NCBI RefSeq assembly: GCF_014695575.1
Contig: NZ_JACJOO010000039.1
Location: 21,003-85,002, forward strand
DNA: 64,000 nucleotides
Direction of reading: 5' to 3'
Origin: Leptolyngbya sp. FACHB-8
GTDB lineage: Bacteria; Cyanobacteriota; Cyanobacteriia; Elainellales; Elainellaceae
How positions within the stretch are numbered: position 1 is the first letter of the stretch; the number at the start of each line of letters is the position of its first letter. This document shows, piece by piece, positions 1-9,324 of this stretch. The notes below the pieces were generated by a model. It had not been told where the DNA came from. It saw nothing but the letters and a program-made list of their open reading frames with translations, and made no database searches. The translations under genes and the position numbers were made by a program.

Positions 1-1
1 A

Positions 2-59
2 GCTGAAACCTTTATGGTAGAGGCATTGCATGCAATGCCTCTACCATAAAGGTTTCAGC
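2..59. repeat. Perfect 58-bp palindrome, no loop
   Basis: Two 29-base arms are exact reverse complements with no spacer, centred on TGCATGCA between bases 30 and 31. It lies at the window edge, so flanks on one side are missing and no target duplication can be tested. It has no long T-tract. It is the most symmetric of the palindromes in this window and shares no obvious core with the others. Confidence 0.95.
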
Positions 60-159
60 ACATGAGATATTTCTGGTCAAAATTACAGGCCCATCTACAC
101 AAAACTTTCCCAGCAGCGCAAAACCTAATTTAAAACCCACCGATGCGAAGCGCCACATT

Positions 160-275
160 CACCTCCCACCAAAAACCCCTTAGCGCAAGGGGGTCTGGGG
201 GACGGCGCCCCGTCCTCCAGTCGAGGGGTTTGGGGAGCGACGCGTCCCCAAGCAGAGCCTCAAACACCCAACCAG
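160..275. repeat. GC-rich, partly palindromic non-coding repeat
   Basis: The stretch alternates G-runs and C-runs with local symmetry, for example GGGGGACGGCGCCCCGTCC and GGGGAGCGACGCGTCCCC. Reading frames across it have the composition of a repeat rather than a protein. It resembles the GC-rich intergenic repeats common in cyanobacterial genomes, but I cannot assign a named family. It lies about 300 bases upstream of the STAS gene. Confidence 0.45.
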
Positions 276-286
276 TACGCAACGCC

Positions 287-386
287 CACAGCGCTTTACC
301 ATTGAATCAGCCACGGTTGTTTTTGTGAGAGCCACACTCCATGCGCCTCTCACAAAAACAACCAGATTTTAAGCACTTTTCATAGC
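287..386. repeat. Family A palindromic element, degenerate copy (A1)
   Basis: A 17-bp stem (315-331 pairing with 347-363, GGTTGTTTTTGTGAGAG) lies between flanks that match the copies at 20719-20826 and 47994-48098. On the left these include CAGCGCTTT and GAATCAGCCAC, and on the right AGATTTTAAGC. The outer ends are worn and no TA duplication is visible here, unlike the other copies. It has no coding content. Confidence 0.75.
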
Positions 387-587
387 AATATGAACAAATA
401 CTCATCTTCCCCCTCGCCACCAAAGCCTGGAAAAATCCAGCCTAAGGCGTGAACCTTGACCCCAAGTTTGGGCATACTAGGCGAGAGAAGAACTGGCAAC
501 TCTCCTCAAAATGGTGAAGCGACATCGCTGCCAGCTAAAGTTTGTGAGCCAGGTTATCAACGTTGCGGGAGTCTGGAAGAGACTGTC

Positions 588-947
588 ATGGACCAGAAAA
601 CACACGTCACGGACGACGGAAAAACCATCATCATTCTGACCCCAACAGGGCGGCTGGACATCACGACCGCGTGGCAGTTTCGCCTAAAGTTGCAGGAATG
701 TATCTCACGCCTCAGCCCCCACATCGTGGTGAATCTGGGACAAGTCAACTTCATTGACAGCTCCGGCTTAACCTCTCTGGTGGCTGGAATGCGGGATGCC
801 GATAAAGTCAAAGGCAGCTTCCGGATATGTAACGTACACCCGGAAGCTAAGCTAGTCTTCGAAGTGACCATGATGGATTCCGTCTTCGAGATTTTTGATA
901 CTGAAGAAGAAGCTCTGGAAGGTGTACCTCGCGAGATGACCCGATAA
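588..947 (+). CDS. STAS-domain anti-sigma factor antagonist
   Basis: A 119-residue single-domain STAS protein of the SpoIIAA/RsbV type. Such proteins are phosphorylated and dephosphorylated on a conserved serine and bind anti-sigma kinases or other partners in partner-switching signalling. The signature FIDSSGLTSLVAG lies near residues 55-67, with the candidate phosphosite in DSSG (57-60). An upstream in-frame ATG at 456 would add 44 residues with no STAS character, so I start at 588, which has GGAAGAGA nearby. It is followed co-directionally by thf1 about 130 bases downstream. The cyanobacterial partner cannot be told from the sequence; a stress or slr-type sigma regulator role is inference. 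Confidence 0.9.
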   Translation: MDQKTHVTDDGKTIIILTPTGRLDITTAWQFRLKLQECISRLSPHIVVNLGQVNFIDSSGLTSLVAGMRDADKVKGSFRICNVHPEAKLVFEVTMMDSVFEIFDTEEEALEGVPREMTR

Positions 948-1077
948 GGGACATCCGTCCACACCCCAGAGACGGGAAATTGAGATATCTCTGAAGAGAG
1001 GTTCTGGGTAAGATCCTGGAATTGCGGGGATTACCTGTGGAATAATTGAGATCTATAGAGATAGCCAGGCATTGACT

Positions 1078-1785
1078 GTGAACGAAGTCAGAACGGTCTC
1101 GGATACCAAGCGAGCCTTTTACAACGCCCATACTCGGCCCATCAATTCCATCTATCGCCGGATTGTGGAAGAACTGATGGTAGAAATGCATTTGCTGTCG
1201 GTGAACACAGATTTTCGTTACGACCCCATCTACGCGTTGGGCGTTGTCACGACATTTGATCGCTTCATGCAGGGCTACCGCCCCGAAACCGACAAAACAT
1301 CGATTTTCAGTTCCCTATGCCAGGCAGTTGGCGGCAACGCTGACCAATATCGCCAGCAGGCCGAGCAACTGCGCTCTGAAGCCGCCTCGCTTTCCGTCGA
1401 AAGCTTCCAAAGCAATCTGCAGAACTTGGGTTCGCTGCATGGAGATGGGTTGTTCCCACAGCTGCGGGGCATTGCTGAAAACCCAAACTTCAAGTACAAC
1501 CGGTTGTTTGCGGTAGGCCTGTTTACGTTGTTGGAGCAAATGAATCCGGCGATCGCCAAAGACGCCCAACAGCGTGATTCTCTCCTTGAATCCGTAGCTC
1601 AGCCCCTGAAGCTGCCCACAGACAAACTTCAGAAGGACCTGGAACTTTATCGCAGTAATCTGGATAAGTTTGCCCAGGCTCAAGTTGTGCTAGAAGACAT
1701 TCTGAAAGCTGATCGCAAGAAGAAAGAAGAGCGCGCCAAGCAAAAAGACGCTGTTTCCTCTTCAGCGACCTCATCAGAGTCGTAG
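1078..1785 (+). CDS. thf1: Thylakoid formation / PSII biogenesis protein Thf1 (Psb29)
   Basis: A 235-residue Thf1/Psb29 protein, needed for photosystem II assembly and repair and for thylakoid organisation; it associates with FtsH protease complexes. The family signature is strong: TVSDTKRAFYNAHTRPINSI near the N terminus, then VEELMVEMHLLSVNTDFRYD and YALGVVTTFDRFMQGY. The rest is helical with a charged, lysine-rich C-terminal tail (KKKEERAKQK). I use the GTG at 1078 because the protein then begins MNEVRTVSDTK, like its homologues; a TTG two codons upstream is also possible. A terminator hairpin follows. Length is normal for the family. Confidence 0.95.
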   Translation: MNEVRTVSDTKRAFYNAHTRPINSIYRRIVEELMVEMHLLSVNTDFRYDPIYALGVVTTFDRFMQGYRPETDKTSIFSSLCQAVGGNADQYRQQAEQLRSEAASLSVESFQSNLQNLGSLHGDGLFPQLRGIAENPNFKYNRLFAVGLFTLLEQMNPAIAKDAQQRDSLLESVAQPLKLPTDKLQKDLELYRSNLDKFAQAQVVLEDILKADRKKKEERAKQKDAVSSSATSSES

Positions 1786-1815
1786 CAGGCTCCTGCAGGA
1801 TTCTAAAATCAATCT

Positions 1816-1857
1816 GAAAACGGGTTAGAGAACACAGTTCTCCAACCCGTTTTTTTC
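1816..1857 (+). terminator. Rho-independent terminator of thf1
   Basis: AAAACGGGTT pairs with AACCCGTTTT across a loop that contains a further short pairing (AGAAC/GTTCT), followed by a T-run of seven. It begins 31 bases after the thf1 stop. The rest of the interval to fbp (about 240 bases) shows no gene; it should hold the promoter of the fbp-zwf-opcA group. Confidence 0.85.
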
Positions 1858-2098
1858 GTATTGATGAGATGTGTGTGGTGTGAAACCCGCCGGGTATCAC
1901 ATCAATACATAAGTCTCATGCACAATCATTCGGAAGAGCGAATTTCTATAGATGACCTAAAGTAAACCCCCCTTTCCTGAAATGGCTCCCTAAGATAGGA
2001 GTCGAGAGGTACTGTCAATAGCCTCCCTTCGCATTGGTCAGTATCTCCATTTGGTCTGTACCCAGGCTGAAGTTGCTCTTTACTGGCACAGGAAGCCC

Positions 2099-3145
2099 AT
2101 GCTTGACTCAGCACTTAACCATAAGTACGGCATTGAACGCGACTGCACTACGTTGTCGCGGCACGTACTACAACAACTCCAAAGCTTCTCCGCCGATGCC
2201 CAGGACCTCAGCGCCCTAATGAATCGCATTGCTCTGGCCGGAAAGCTAATCGCCCGTCGCCTTAGCCGCTCTGGGCTAGTCGAAGAATCTCTTGGCTTCA
2301 CTGGATGTACCAACGTCCAGGGGGAAGAGGTGAAAAAAATGGATGTTTTTGCCAACCAGGTTTTTATCTCTGTCTTTGAGCAAAGCGGCCTGGTGTGTCG
2401 GCTGGCTTCCGAAGAGATGGAGAAGCCTTATTACATTCCCGAGAACTGTCCCATTGGGCGTTATACGCTGCTTTACGACCCCATTGATGGTTCGTCTAAC
2501 CTTGACATCAACATTAACGTTGGGTCGATCTTTGCGGTGCGGCGGCAGGTGGGCAATGATCTGGACGGTGAAGCGAAGGATTTGCTGAGCCATGGACGGA
2601 ACCAGATTGCTGCCGGGTATATCCTCTACGGCCCCAGCACCATGCTGGTCTACTCCATCGGCACGGGAGTGCATGCCTTTACTCTGGACCCTAGTCTGGG
2701 TGAGTTTATCCTTTCCCATGAAAATATTCAGACCCCAGCTCATGGCCCGACTTACAGCGTAAATGAGGGCAACTTCTGGCAATGGGATGAATCCTATCGG
2801 GAGTTTGTGCGTTACGTTCACCAACAGGAGGGTTATACGGCCCGCTATGGTGGGGCGTTGGTTGGTGACTTCCATCGCATTCTATTCCAGGGTGGAGTAT
2901 TTCTTTATCCCGGTACGGAAGCCAAGCCTGATGGTAAGCTACGTCTCCTCTATGAAACGGCCCCTCTGGCTTATTTGATGGAGCAGGCGGGTGGACGAGC
3001 CAGCACTGGCACCCAAGATATTCTCGACGTGGTTCCATCCCAAATTCATCAACGGACACCGCTGGTGATCGGTAGTCGGGAAGATGTGGCATTGGTGGAA
3101 TCTTTTGTACAAAAACAACGGGCAGGGGCGAGTGCTGCCTCTTAG
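2099..3145 (+). CDS. fbp: Class I fructose-1,6-bisphosphatase
   Basis: A 348-residue class I FBPase hydrolysing fructose-1,6-bisphosphate to fructose-6-phosphate in gluconeogenesis and sugar-phosphate cycling. The metal and substrate site is seen as LASEEME (about 102-108) and [10 protein letters not shown] (127-136), with the later [13 protein letters not shown] and KLRLLYE motifs in place. The longest frame opens at a TTG at 2051, but the ATG at 2099 ([11 protein letters not shown]) gives the usual family N terminus. It heads a co-directional run with zwf (48 bases downstream) and opcA, an arrangement known in cyanobacteria. Cyanobacteria usually also have a GlpX-type FBP/SBPase, so this enzyme probably serves dark or heterotrophic metabolism. 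Confidence 0.97.
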   Translation: MLDSALNHKYGIERDCTTLSRHVLQQLQSFSADAQDLSALMNRIALAGKLIARRLSRSGLVEESLGFTGCTNVQGEEVKKMDVFANQVFISVFEQSGLVCRLASEEMEKPYYIPENCPIGRYTLLYDPIDGSSNLDININVGSIFAVRRQVGNDLDGEAKDLLSHGRNQIAAGYILYGPSTMLVYSIGTGVHAFTLDPSLGEFILSHENIQTPAHGPTYSVNEGNFWQWDESYREFVRYVHQQEGYTARYGGALVGDFHRILFQGGVFLYPGTEAKPDGKLRLLYETAPLAYLMEQAGGRASTGTQDILDVVPSQIHQRTPLVIGSREDVALVESFVQKQRAGASAAS

Positions 3146-3192
3146 TCCGAGTTCTCCCCTTCTGGTCTATCTAAATCCTCAGGAGCGATCGC

Positions 3193-4722
3193 ATGGTTAC
3201 CCTGCTCGAAAACCCCCTTCGCGTTGGCTTACAGCAAGACCGCATTCCCGAACCGCAGATCCTCGTCATCTTTGGGGCGACGGGCGATCTGACCCAGCGC
3301 AAACTGGTACCGGCTCTGTACCAGATGCGTCTGGAGCGGCGGCTACCCCCCGAGCTCTCCATCGTGGGGGTAGCCCGGCGGGAATGGAGTACCGATTTTT
3401 TCCGGGAACACCTTCGGGAAGGGGTTGAGCAGTTTGGGGGTGGCATTCGCAATGAGGAAATCTGGAATGATTTTGCCAAGGGCCTATTTTACTGCCCTGG
3501 TAATATCGACCAGCCTGAGGATTACCAGCGGTTACGGGAGTTTTTAGAAGAAGTCGATACCCAACGCAACACCCGGGGCAATCGCGTCTTTTACCTGTCC
3601 GTTGCGCCCCGCTTTTTTGGAGAAGCAACCCAGCAATTGGGAGCTGCGGGAATGCTGGTCGATCCACGCAAGCAACGGCTGATCATTGAAAAGCCCTTCG
3701 GCAAAGACTTAACCTCAGCGCAAATTCTCAATCAGGTAGTGCAGCGGGTTTGTGCTGAGTCGCAAATTTACCGGATTGACCACTATCTGGGCAAAGAGAC
3801 CGTACAGAATTTGATGGTGTTTCGCTTTGCCAACGCCATTTTCGAGCCGCTGTGGAATCGCCAATTCGTAGACCATGTTCAGATTACGGTGGCAGAAACG
3901 GTGGGGCTGGAAGGGCGCGCAGGCTACTACGAGACGTCGGGGGCCCTGCGTGACATGGTGCAAAATCATCTGATGCAGTTGTTCTGCCTGACGGCCATGG
4001 AACCGCCCAACGCCCTGCTCGCAGATAGCATCCGCAACGAAAAGGTGAAGGTGCTGCAAGCTACACGCTTGGCTGATGTTGAACACATTGACACGGCTGC
4101 TATTCGAGGGCAGTACATTAGCGGTTGGATGAAGGGGGAACAGGTCCCAGGTTACCGGGACGAAGAAGGAGCAACGCCTGTATCCACGACCCCCACCTTT
4201 GCCGCAATCAAACTGAATATCGACAACTGGCGCTGGAAAGGGGTGCCGTTCTACCTGCGAACTGGAAAGCGGATGCCCAAGAAGGTTTCTGAGATTGCTA
4301 TTCAGTTTCGGGAAGTGCCTTTTCTGATGTTCCAGTCGGCTTCTAAGCAGGCGAACCCGAATGTATTGGCTATGCGGATTCAGCCGGACGAGGGTATTTC
4401 CATTCGCTTTGAGGTGAAGACGCCGGGGAACTCGTTAAGAACGCGATCGGTAGATATGAACTTCCGGTATGACACGGCTTTCGGTCAACCCAGTACAGAT
4501 GCTTACAGCCGTCTGCTGGTGGATGCCATGTTGGGAGATCAGACATTGTTCACTCGGGGCGACGAAGTTGAAGCAGCCTGGCGTATTCTGACGCCGCTTC
4601 TGGAGGTGTGGGATGCTCCGGCAGCTCCGGATGCAGTTCCGTTCTATGAGGCCGGAACCTGGGGGCCAGTCGAGGCAGAATTACTCTTAAATCGGGATGG
4701 CCGTCGATGGCGTCGGTTGTAA
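3193..4722 (+). CDS. zwf: Glucose-6-phosphate 1-dehydrogenase
   Basis: A 509-residue Zwf oxidising glucose-6-phosphate to 6-phosphogluconolactone with NADP+, the entry of the oxidative pentose phosphate pathway that supplies NADPH in the dark. The dinucleotide-binding motif [12 protein letters not shown] is near residues 27-38 and the substrate signature RIDHYLGKE is at 194-202; [10 protein letters not shown] lies between. Length is typical. It sits between fbp and opcA, whose product is its allosteric activator. A purine-rich AGGAG precedes the ATG. In some heterocystous species tal lies between fbp and zwf; it is absent here. Confidence 0.98.
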   Translation: MVTLLENPLRVGLQQDRIPEPQILVIFGATGDLTQRKLVPALYQMRLERRLPPELSIVGVARREWSTDFFREHLREGVEQFGGGIRNEEIWNDFAKGLFYCPGNIDQPEDYQRLREFLEEVDTQRNTRGNRVFYLSVAPRFFGEATQQLGAAGMLVDPRKQRLIIEKPFGKDLTSAQILNQVVQRVCAESQIYRIDHYLGKETVQNLMVFRFANAIFEPLWNRQFVDHVQITVAETVGLEGRAGYYETSGALRDMVQNHLMQLFCLTAMEPPNALLADSIRNEKVKVLQATRLADVEHIDTAAIRGQYISGWMKGEQVPGYRDEEGATPVSTTPTFAAIKLNIDNWRWKGVPFYLRTGKRMPKKVSEIAIQFREVPFLMFQSASKQANPNVLAMRIQPDEGISIRFEVKTPGNSLRTRSVDMNFRYDTAFGQPSTDAYSRLLVDAMLGDQTLFTRGDEVEAAWRILTPLLEVWDAPAAPDAVPFYEAGTWGPVEAELLLNRDGRRWRRL

Positions 4723-4825
4723 GCTGAGCCATATCTATTATCCAGCAGGCACCGGGTTGCCGGAGAGAGCTGGGGTTCGAAGTTGCCGGAAACGCTTGTT
4801 AATCACTGAAGCTCCCACAAACGCT

Positions 4826-6157
4826 ATGACTACTCCACTTGTTGCACTGCAAAAACCCAAAGATATTTCCGTTGGTGAAATTGAAGCCGAATTGAGTCAA
4901 ATTTGGCTGAATCAGGCGGGAGATAACATATCTCCTGTGGCAACCCGCGCCACAACCTTCAGTATGGTGATCTATGAACCCGAGGAGTTTCAGCAATTGC
5001 TGGCGGCTTTAGGGTTCTACAATGGCCCAATTGACGGTATCCACGGCCCGTATACGAAAGCGGCTGTTCAGGCTGCCCAGAAAAACTTTGGTATGGAAGT
5101 GACAGGCCGGGTTGATCCCGATACCCTCCAGCGCCTACGGGATGAGGTGTCGAAGCTGCCTCCTGAGAAGCGGCAGCTGAGTAATCTCAATTCTCGAGGC
5201 TTTAGTATCAGCGATGCGATCGCCGCTCAAAATCCTTGCCGAATCATCACCCTCTGTCCTGAAATTGGCGGTACTGACAACGTTACAGCTCAGGTATCGG
5301 CCTACTGTCCCATTCAGAAAAATGGTCTGTCAGGGATGGTGTGCTGTGAATACATCACTCTGCGAGGGTCTAAGGAAGCGATTCATCGCATGGGTGACCT
5401 GGTGTCATCGCTGATGATTCCGGAGCTGCCTCGCTTTGTTTGGTGGAAAGCTACTCCCAATCCTGAGCAGGAGCTGTTCCAGAAACTCGCTAAACAATCT
5501 CACTGTTTAATTTTGGACTCCAGCTACTTCAGCGACCCTGAATCAGAATTCGTGAAGATGCACGAGCTGGTGGAGGAGGAAACCTATGTAGCGGATCTCA
5601 ACTGGCATCGCCTTTCTATCTGGCAAGAACTGACAGCGGCGGCTTACGATCCCCCAGAGCGTCGTGAATCTTTGGTGGATATCGATCGCATCACTATTGA
5701 CTACGAAAAGGGCAACGCGGCCCAATCATTCCTGTTCCTGGGGTGGTTGGCTAGCCGCTTGAATTGGCAACCGTTGACCTATACAGAATCCAATCAGGAT
5801 TATGATCTGAAGCACATTACCTTTAAAGGGGCTAATGGCCGCATCGTTGAGGCAGAACTGGCCGCCATTCCCGTGGGCGACCCTGGTGAAATTGTGGGCG
5901 ACCTGATCGGCTTGCGGATGGCCTCCACTAATCCCAACGCCAACTGCGCCACTATTCTCTGCTCTGAAACTACCGGCTGTATGCGAATGGAGTCAGGTGG
6001 CGGTGCTCAGTTTAGCCGGACGGAGCAAGTAACAGCTATGCCTGACCAGAAGGCTGAGTTCCTCATGGGCCAGCAATTACAGCGGTGGGGCCGGGATGTG
6101 CTATTTGAAGAAAGCCTGGCCGTTGTGGCCCAGATTGAGAGCCTGCGGCAGAAGTAG
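4826..6157 (+). CDS. opcA: Glucose-6-phosphate dehydrogenase assembly protein OpcA
   Basis: A 443-residue OpcA, the cyanobacterial protein that promotes oligomerisation and activation of Zwf and mediates its redox control. Residues about 50-108 form a peptidoglycan-binding-1-like fold (EEFQQLLAALGFYNGPIDG ... VTGRVDPDTLQRL). The remainder matches OpcA, including PRFVWWKATP, the IDRITIDYEKG segment and FLGWLASRLNWQP. The frame is open from 4697, inside the zwf end, but the ATG at 4826 (MTTPLVALQKPKD) gives the standard start and avoids an unusual N-terminal extension. Three Cys sites (CPEIGG, YCPIQ, CC-EYI) fall in regions compatible with redox regulation; that link is inference. Confidence 0.96.
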   Translation: MTTPLVALQKPKDISVGEIEAELSQIWLNQAGDNISPVATRATTFSMVIYEPEEFQQLLAALGFYNGPIDGIHGPYTKAAVQAAQKNFGMEVTGRVDPDTLQRLRDEVSKLPPEKRQLSNLNSRGFSISDAIAAQNPCRIITLCPEIGGTDNVTAQVSAYCPIQKNGLSGMVCCEYITLRGSKEAIHRMGDLVSSLMIPELPRFVWWKATPNPEQELFQKLAKQSHCLILDSSYFSDPESEFVKMHELVEEETYVADLNWHRLSIWQELTAAAYDPPERRESLVDIDRITIDYEKGNAAQSFLFLGWLASRLNWQPLTYTESNQDYDLKHITFKGANGRIVEAELAAIPVGDPGEIVGDLIGLRMASTNPNANCATILCSETTGCMRMESGGGAQFSRTEQVTAMPDQKAEFLMGQQLQRWGRDVLFEESLAVVAQIESLRQK

Positions 6158-6176
6158 ACACTGCATATTTTGAATG

Positions 6177-6223
6177 ATGGGTTGTTTGAGGGCAAAGCTT
6201 TGCAGCGTCCTCAAACAACCCAT
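6177..6223. terminator. Palindromic terminator-like hairpin after opcA
   Basis: A 15-bp stem (6177-6191 with 6209-6223) encloses a second self-complementary core, GCAAAGCTTTGC, and is followed by a short T-run. It lies 20 bases after the opcA stop and probably ends the fbp-zwf-opcA transcript. Confidence 0.75.
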
Positions 6224-6437
6224 TTTTAGCAACCAGTATTCGGGTGTACGAAAAGCTGGGCATTGCTGACTAGGGGATGCAACGCCAAAAACTACACCAT
6301 CCGTGTGAAAAGCGATCGCCAAAACACATCCTAAATCCCCTCCCAAATCATGCCAGGTTCAGGAATCTAATCTTTGTACTGGCTATAGCCTTTGACTCAA
6401 TTGCTTAGCCCTATCTTGCAGTATTCAAGTTGATTAA

Positions 6438-6487
6438 GTACAAGAGGTAGTGTGTAGCGCGTAGGCGTCACACACTACCTCTTGTAC
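6438..6487. repeat. 18-bp-arm palindrome ahead of the GNAT gene
   Basis: GTACAAGAGGTAGTGTGT (6438-6455) pairs exactly with 6470-6487; the 14-base loop is GC-rich. It ends 20 bases before the GNAT start codon, so a transcript from further upstream would carry the hairpin in its leader. It is a repeat-type palindrome; any regulatory role is inference. Confidence 0.85.
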
Positions 6488-6507
6488 AAACATGAAAGGT
6501 GAGGTTT

Positions 6508-6963
6508 ATGGAAATTCGTGAAGATGATCTAACGGGCAAGGCGATCGCAACCTTGCTCCAGGAACATCTTGAAAATATGCGCCAGATATCTCCACCTGAA
6601 AGCGTTCATGCCCTTGATTTGGAGGGGTTGCGATCGCCCAACATTACCTTTTGGTGCGCTTGGGAAGGCGATGAATTATTGGGATGTGGAGCATTGAAAG
6701 AGCTGGATGCCAAGAGTGGTGAAATCAAATCTATGCGTACGGCTAATACCTACCGTCGTAAAGGTGTTGCCTCAAAAATCCTTGAACACATCCTTCAAGA
6801 AGCGAAGCAGCGAGCTTACGATTGTCTCTATTTAGAGACAGGCTCCTTTCCAGAATTTGCTCCAGCGCGTGCTCTGTACACACGATACGGGTTTGAGTAC
6901 CGGGGTCCCTTTGGGGACTACATTAATGATCCCAATAGTGTATTTATGACAAAAAAGCTTTAG
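6508..6963 (+). CDS. GNAT family N-acetyltransferase
   Basis: A 151-residue single-domain GNAT acetyltransferase, transferring acetyl from acetyl-CoA to an unidentified amine or peptide. The fold is recognisable from WCAWEGDELLGCGALKEL (beta 2-4), the acetyl-CoA loop YRRKGVASKILEHIL (motif A, R/Q-x-x-G-x-A type) and LYTRYGFEYRGPF near the C terminus. It resembles the YhdJ/PhnO-like 'GNAT family' cytosolic enzymes rather than RimI. The ATG at 6508 follows AAAGGTGAGG. The gene is bracketed by palindromes: one ends 20 bases before the start, and the stop codon TAG lies in the end of the family B element that follows. Confidence 0.9.
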   Translation: MEIREDDLTGKAIATLLQEHLENMRQISPPESVHALDLEGLRSPNITFWCAWEGDELLGCGALKELDAKSGEIKSMRTANTYRRKGVASKILEHILQEAKQRAYDCLYLETGSFPEFAPARALYTRYGFEYRGPFGDYINDPNSVFMTKKL

Positions 6964-7067
6964 GAGATTTCCAACAATGAAATTACCCCCAGGATGTTGG
7001 TGCTTTGCCCGCTTTGCGGGCAAAGCACCAACATCCTGGGTAGATTCTTATGCAGAAACCTCCTTAG
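6961..7067. mobile_element. Family B palindromic element (B1), overlaps GNAT stop
   Basis: A 25-bp perfect stem (6988-7012 with 7016-7040) with a TTT loop sits between imperfect terminal repeats: left TAGGAGATTTCC, right GAAACCTCCTTAG. The left end supplies the TAG stop of the upstream gene. Related copies are at 11474, 18990 and 63888. TTA on both edges may be a 3-bp target duplication. No protein is encoded; MITE-like nature is inferred from repeated ends. Confidence 0.8.
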
Positions 7068-7095
7068 ATTCCATGCTTGAAAGGTGATAGCGAAG

Positions 7096-7641
7096 TTAGG
7101 GCTGTTTCCAGTCATTGAGAGGTCGGTTCAGCGCAACTTCAAAGTCTGGAGAAACCAAGGCAACCTTCAGTTCTTCTGGAAGTTCTTTAGGGGAATCAAT
7201 TAGAGCGTAAAGATTAGCCCGGTTGAAGTTGTATGTGCCTAATACAAGCTTGTGAGCTTCGCCATTCTCCAGGGTGACATCGAGAGTGGCGTAGGGTTTA
7301 TCTAGACCATAAGTGCCCAGCTTGTCGGAAGTGACTGTGAGGGGGCGATCGCTCTGTACCCCCGTTGCGAGCAAGTTCACCAGATACGCCACGTTTGCAT
7401 CATTGGCTACTGCTTTATCAGGTTTGGTCATTTGCCAGACCTTGTTCTTGTCGCGTTCAAAGGCGAGCGATCGCCCATTCACCTGCACTGTCAGCGCTTT
7501 GACCTGCGCCTCTTCAAACCCAAACAAATCCGTTGTGCCAGCGGTCGCAGATTCCGTCTGAGGCTTCTGGGTTAATAGGGTTACAGCTCCTAAACCCAGT
7601 GCCACTCCGACTAGCAGTAAATTTCGACGTTGCAGTTTCAT
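7096..7641 (-). CDS. DUF4340 domain-containing protein
   Basis: A 181-residue protein with an N-terminal hydrophobic segment (about residues 9-25, LLLVGVALGLGAVTLL) that reads as a signal or anchor, followed by a DUF4340 region: a beta-rich domain with FERDKNKVWQMTKP and YGLDKPYATLDVTLENGE. DUF4340 proteins are found with GldG-type ABC systems, and this gene is the last of such a set here, about 90 bases after the GldG-like gene on the same strand. It is probably a periplasmic or membrane-facing accessory of that exporter. Substrate is unknown. Confidence 0.88.
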   Translation of the reverse strand: MKLQRRNLLLVGVALGLGAVTLLTQKPQTESATAGTTDLFGFEEAQVKALTVQVNGRSLAFERDKNKVWQMTKPDKAVANDANVAYLVNLLATGVQSDRPLTVTSDKLGTYGLDKPYATLDVTLENGEAHKLVLGTYNFNRANLYALIDSPKELPEELKVALVSPDFEVALNRPLNDWKQP

Positions 7642-7734
7642 ACGTCAACCTTCTTCAATTCATCCAGAATGCAACGTTAGCCATGACAATTTGGCATCCC
7701 TATGCAGGTTTGTTTCCTAATCACGTCCGGGCGC

Positions 7735-9294
7735 TTACCGTCGTCGCCACCAGATAGCCACAGCCAGAGCAAAGCCAAGGGCGGGCAGCAATCCCATCGC
7801 CACAACGGCCAGAGTAACTCGGCGCTCTGGCGATAGTACAATGCGCCGATTGGTAGGTTCTGCTGCTCGAATAGTGAGCGTTGCGTTCTCCTCCTGGCTC
7901 AGCCAGCTCATCGCATTGAGTAGCACGTCTCGGTTGAGTTGTTGGTTCACAAAACCATCCGTGATAAAGCTAGAGTTGCCAATCACCACTAAACGGGTTT
8001 CGGCGGGGGCCGCATTTGTTCCGTCCGGTTTCGCCGCTTTTGTCTCCACGGGGCGGGTAAAAGCAGCTCCTACCGTGAAGCTGCCGCGTGGTTCTGACTC
8101 TGGAGCCGGCAGCAGAGCCCCATCGCTCCCTACAGCTCGGGCTTCCGTTTCAGGCCCTGTAATCAGGAGTGGGGATGCCTGTACTCCTTTGGCTTCCGTA
8201 ATCTGTAGAGGAATTGCTAGCGGGTAGAAGGAGATGCCGTTGCCTAACTGTTGAGTAATAGGGTGCTGGCCATACTGATTAATCACTGTGACGACACCAT
8301 CGCGGCCGGCGGCGGGTTCAAAGAGAATGCGATCGCCCAACTCTATACCCCAGGGTTTTAACAGATCATCCAGTTTCGGATCGGTTTGGGGATCAACCAG
8401 CACCATCAACCCACGCGGCGTTTTCAGGAAGGAATTCAACGCTGCTTTTTCTTCCGGTAGCAAGGCCCGCTGTGGTCCTGCTAACACCAGCACATCTGCA
8501 TCCTTCGGCACTTGAGCGTTGCTGGCTAGGTTCAGGGGGAGCGCATCAAAGTTTTCTCCCTGCAAGTTCTGTAGCGATTGGGATAAACCTCCCTGCCCAG
8601 CTTCCAACTGACGCTCGCCATGTCCTTGAATGAAGTAAACCTTGGGTTTGCGATCGCTTGTTACCTGTACCAATGCGTTGGTCAGCCGAGGTTCCGTCAG
8701 CCGTTGCTCGGGGGTAACGGTTTGCACCAATTGGCGGCGCTCACCCTGCTGCACGTAGACCTCGCCCAGGTTCTGCACCCCAAACTGTTGGGTTACACCG
8801 GGTTCCGCTTGAGGATCGACATAGCGATAGTCAAACTTCTCGGGGTTCTGGCGCTCATAGTTGTCTAGTAAGGCCCGATCCTGGGGATTGGGAATGGGGT
8901 CGAACAGATACACCTGGGTGGATTGTTGCAATCCCTTCACCACTTCCTGGCTTTGGGGAGCCAGGGTAAAAATTCGGTTTTCGGTCAAATCCAGCGTTTT
9001 GTTATAGCGGTTCGCCAGAATGTTGATCAGGAGGAAAATGGCGAGAACGGCTACGGTGGCGATCGCTGCATTCGCACCCTCCTGTGTAGAGCGCTGTTCC
9101 CAGGCGCCTTGCACATTATCCAGCCGGATGAGTAGCCAGGCCAGCAAGATGGCCAGTCCAATCCCAATCAAGCTCAGAGGCAAGGGCCCCCAACTGCTAG
9201 CTACCAGGCCAGCAGTCAGCCCCATCACGAGTAGAAACAGGCCGGGCCAATAAAGGTATCGAGTGTAGCGAGACCAGGACTTCCAGGATTTCAT
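7735..9294 (-). CDS. GldG-family ABC transporter auxiliary protein
   Basis: A 519-residue membrane-anchored protein. Two or three hydrophobic segments lie in the first 110 residues (LFLLVMGLTAGLVASSW; IGIGLAILLAWLLI; VAVLAIFLLINILA), then a large extracytoplasmic domain with NRIFTLAPQSQEVVKGL and VYFIQGHGERQLE, and a C-terminal membrane helix (ALGFALAVAIWW) with basic tail RRR. That architecture fits the GldG / ABC_transp_aux family, first known from Bacteroidetes gliding but widespread, including in cyanobacteria. It follows the permease with 30 bases between, as third gene of the operon. The cargo in cyanobacteria is not established. Confidence 0.9.
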   Translation of the reverse strand: MKSWKSWSRYTRYLYWPGLFLLVMGLTAGLVASSWGPLPLSLIGIGLAILLAWLLIRLDNVQGAWEQRSTQEGANAAIATVAVLAIFLLINILANRYNKTLDLTENRIFTLAPQSQEVVKGLQQSTQVYLFDPIPNPQDRALLDNYERQNPEKFDYRYVDPQAEPGVTQQFGVQNLGEVYVQQGERRQLVQTVTPEQRLTEPRLTNALVQVTSDRKPKVYFIQGHGERQLEAGQGGLSQSLQNLQGENFDALPLNLASNAQVPKDADVLVLAGPQRALLPEEKAALNSFLKTPRGLMVLVDPQTDPKLDDLLKPWGIELGDRILFEPAAGRDGVVTVINQYGQHPITQQLGNGISFYPLAIPLQITEAKGVQASPLLITGPETEARAVGSDGALLPAPESEPRGSFTVGAAFTRPVETKAAKPDGTNAAPAETRLVVIGNSSFITDGFVNQQLNRDVLLNAMSWLSQEENATLTIRAAEPTNRRIVLSPERRVTLAVVAMGLLPALGFALAVAIWWRRR

Positions 9295-9324
9295 AAAGTA
9301 GGAAACGCAAGGATTAAGCAGAAA

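Noticed and set aside
143..328. 61-codon plus-strand frame in the GC-rich repeat
   Set aside because: Composition follows the repeat, no ribosome site, no hydrophobic or domain pattern, and it runs into the family A element.
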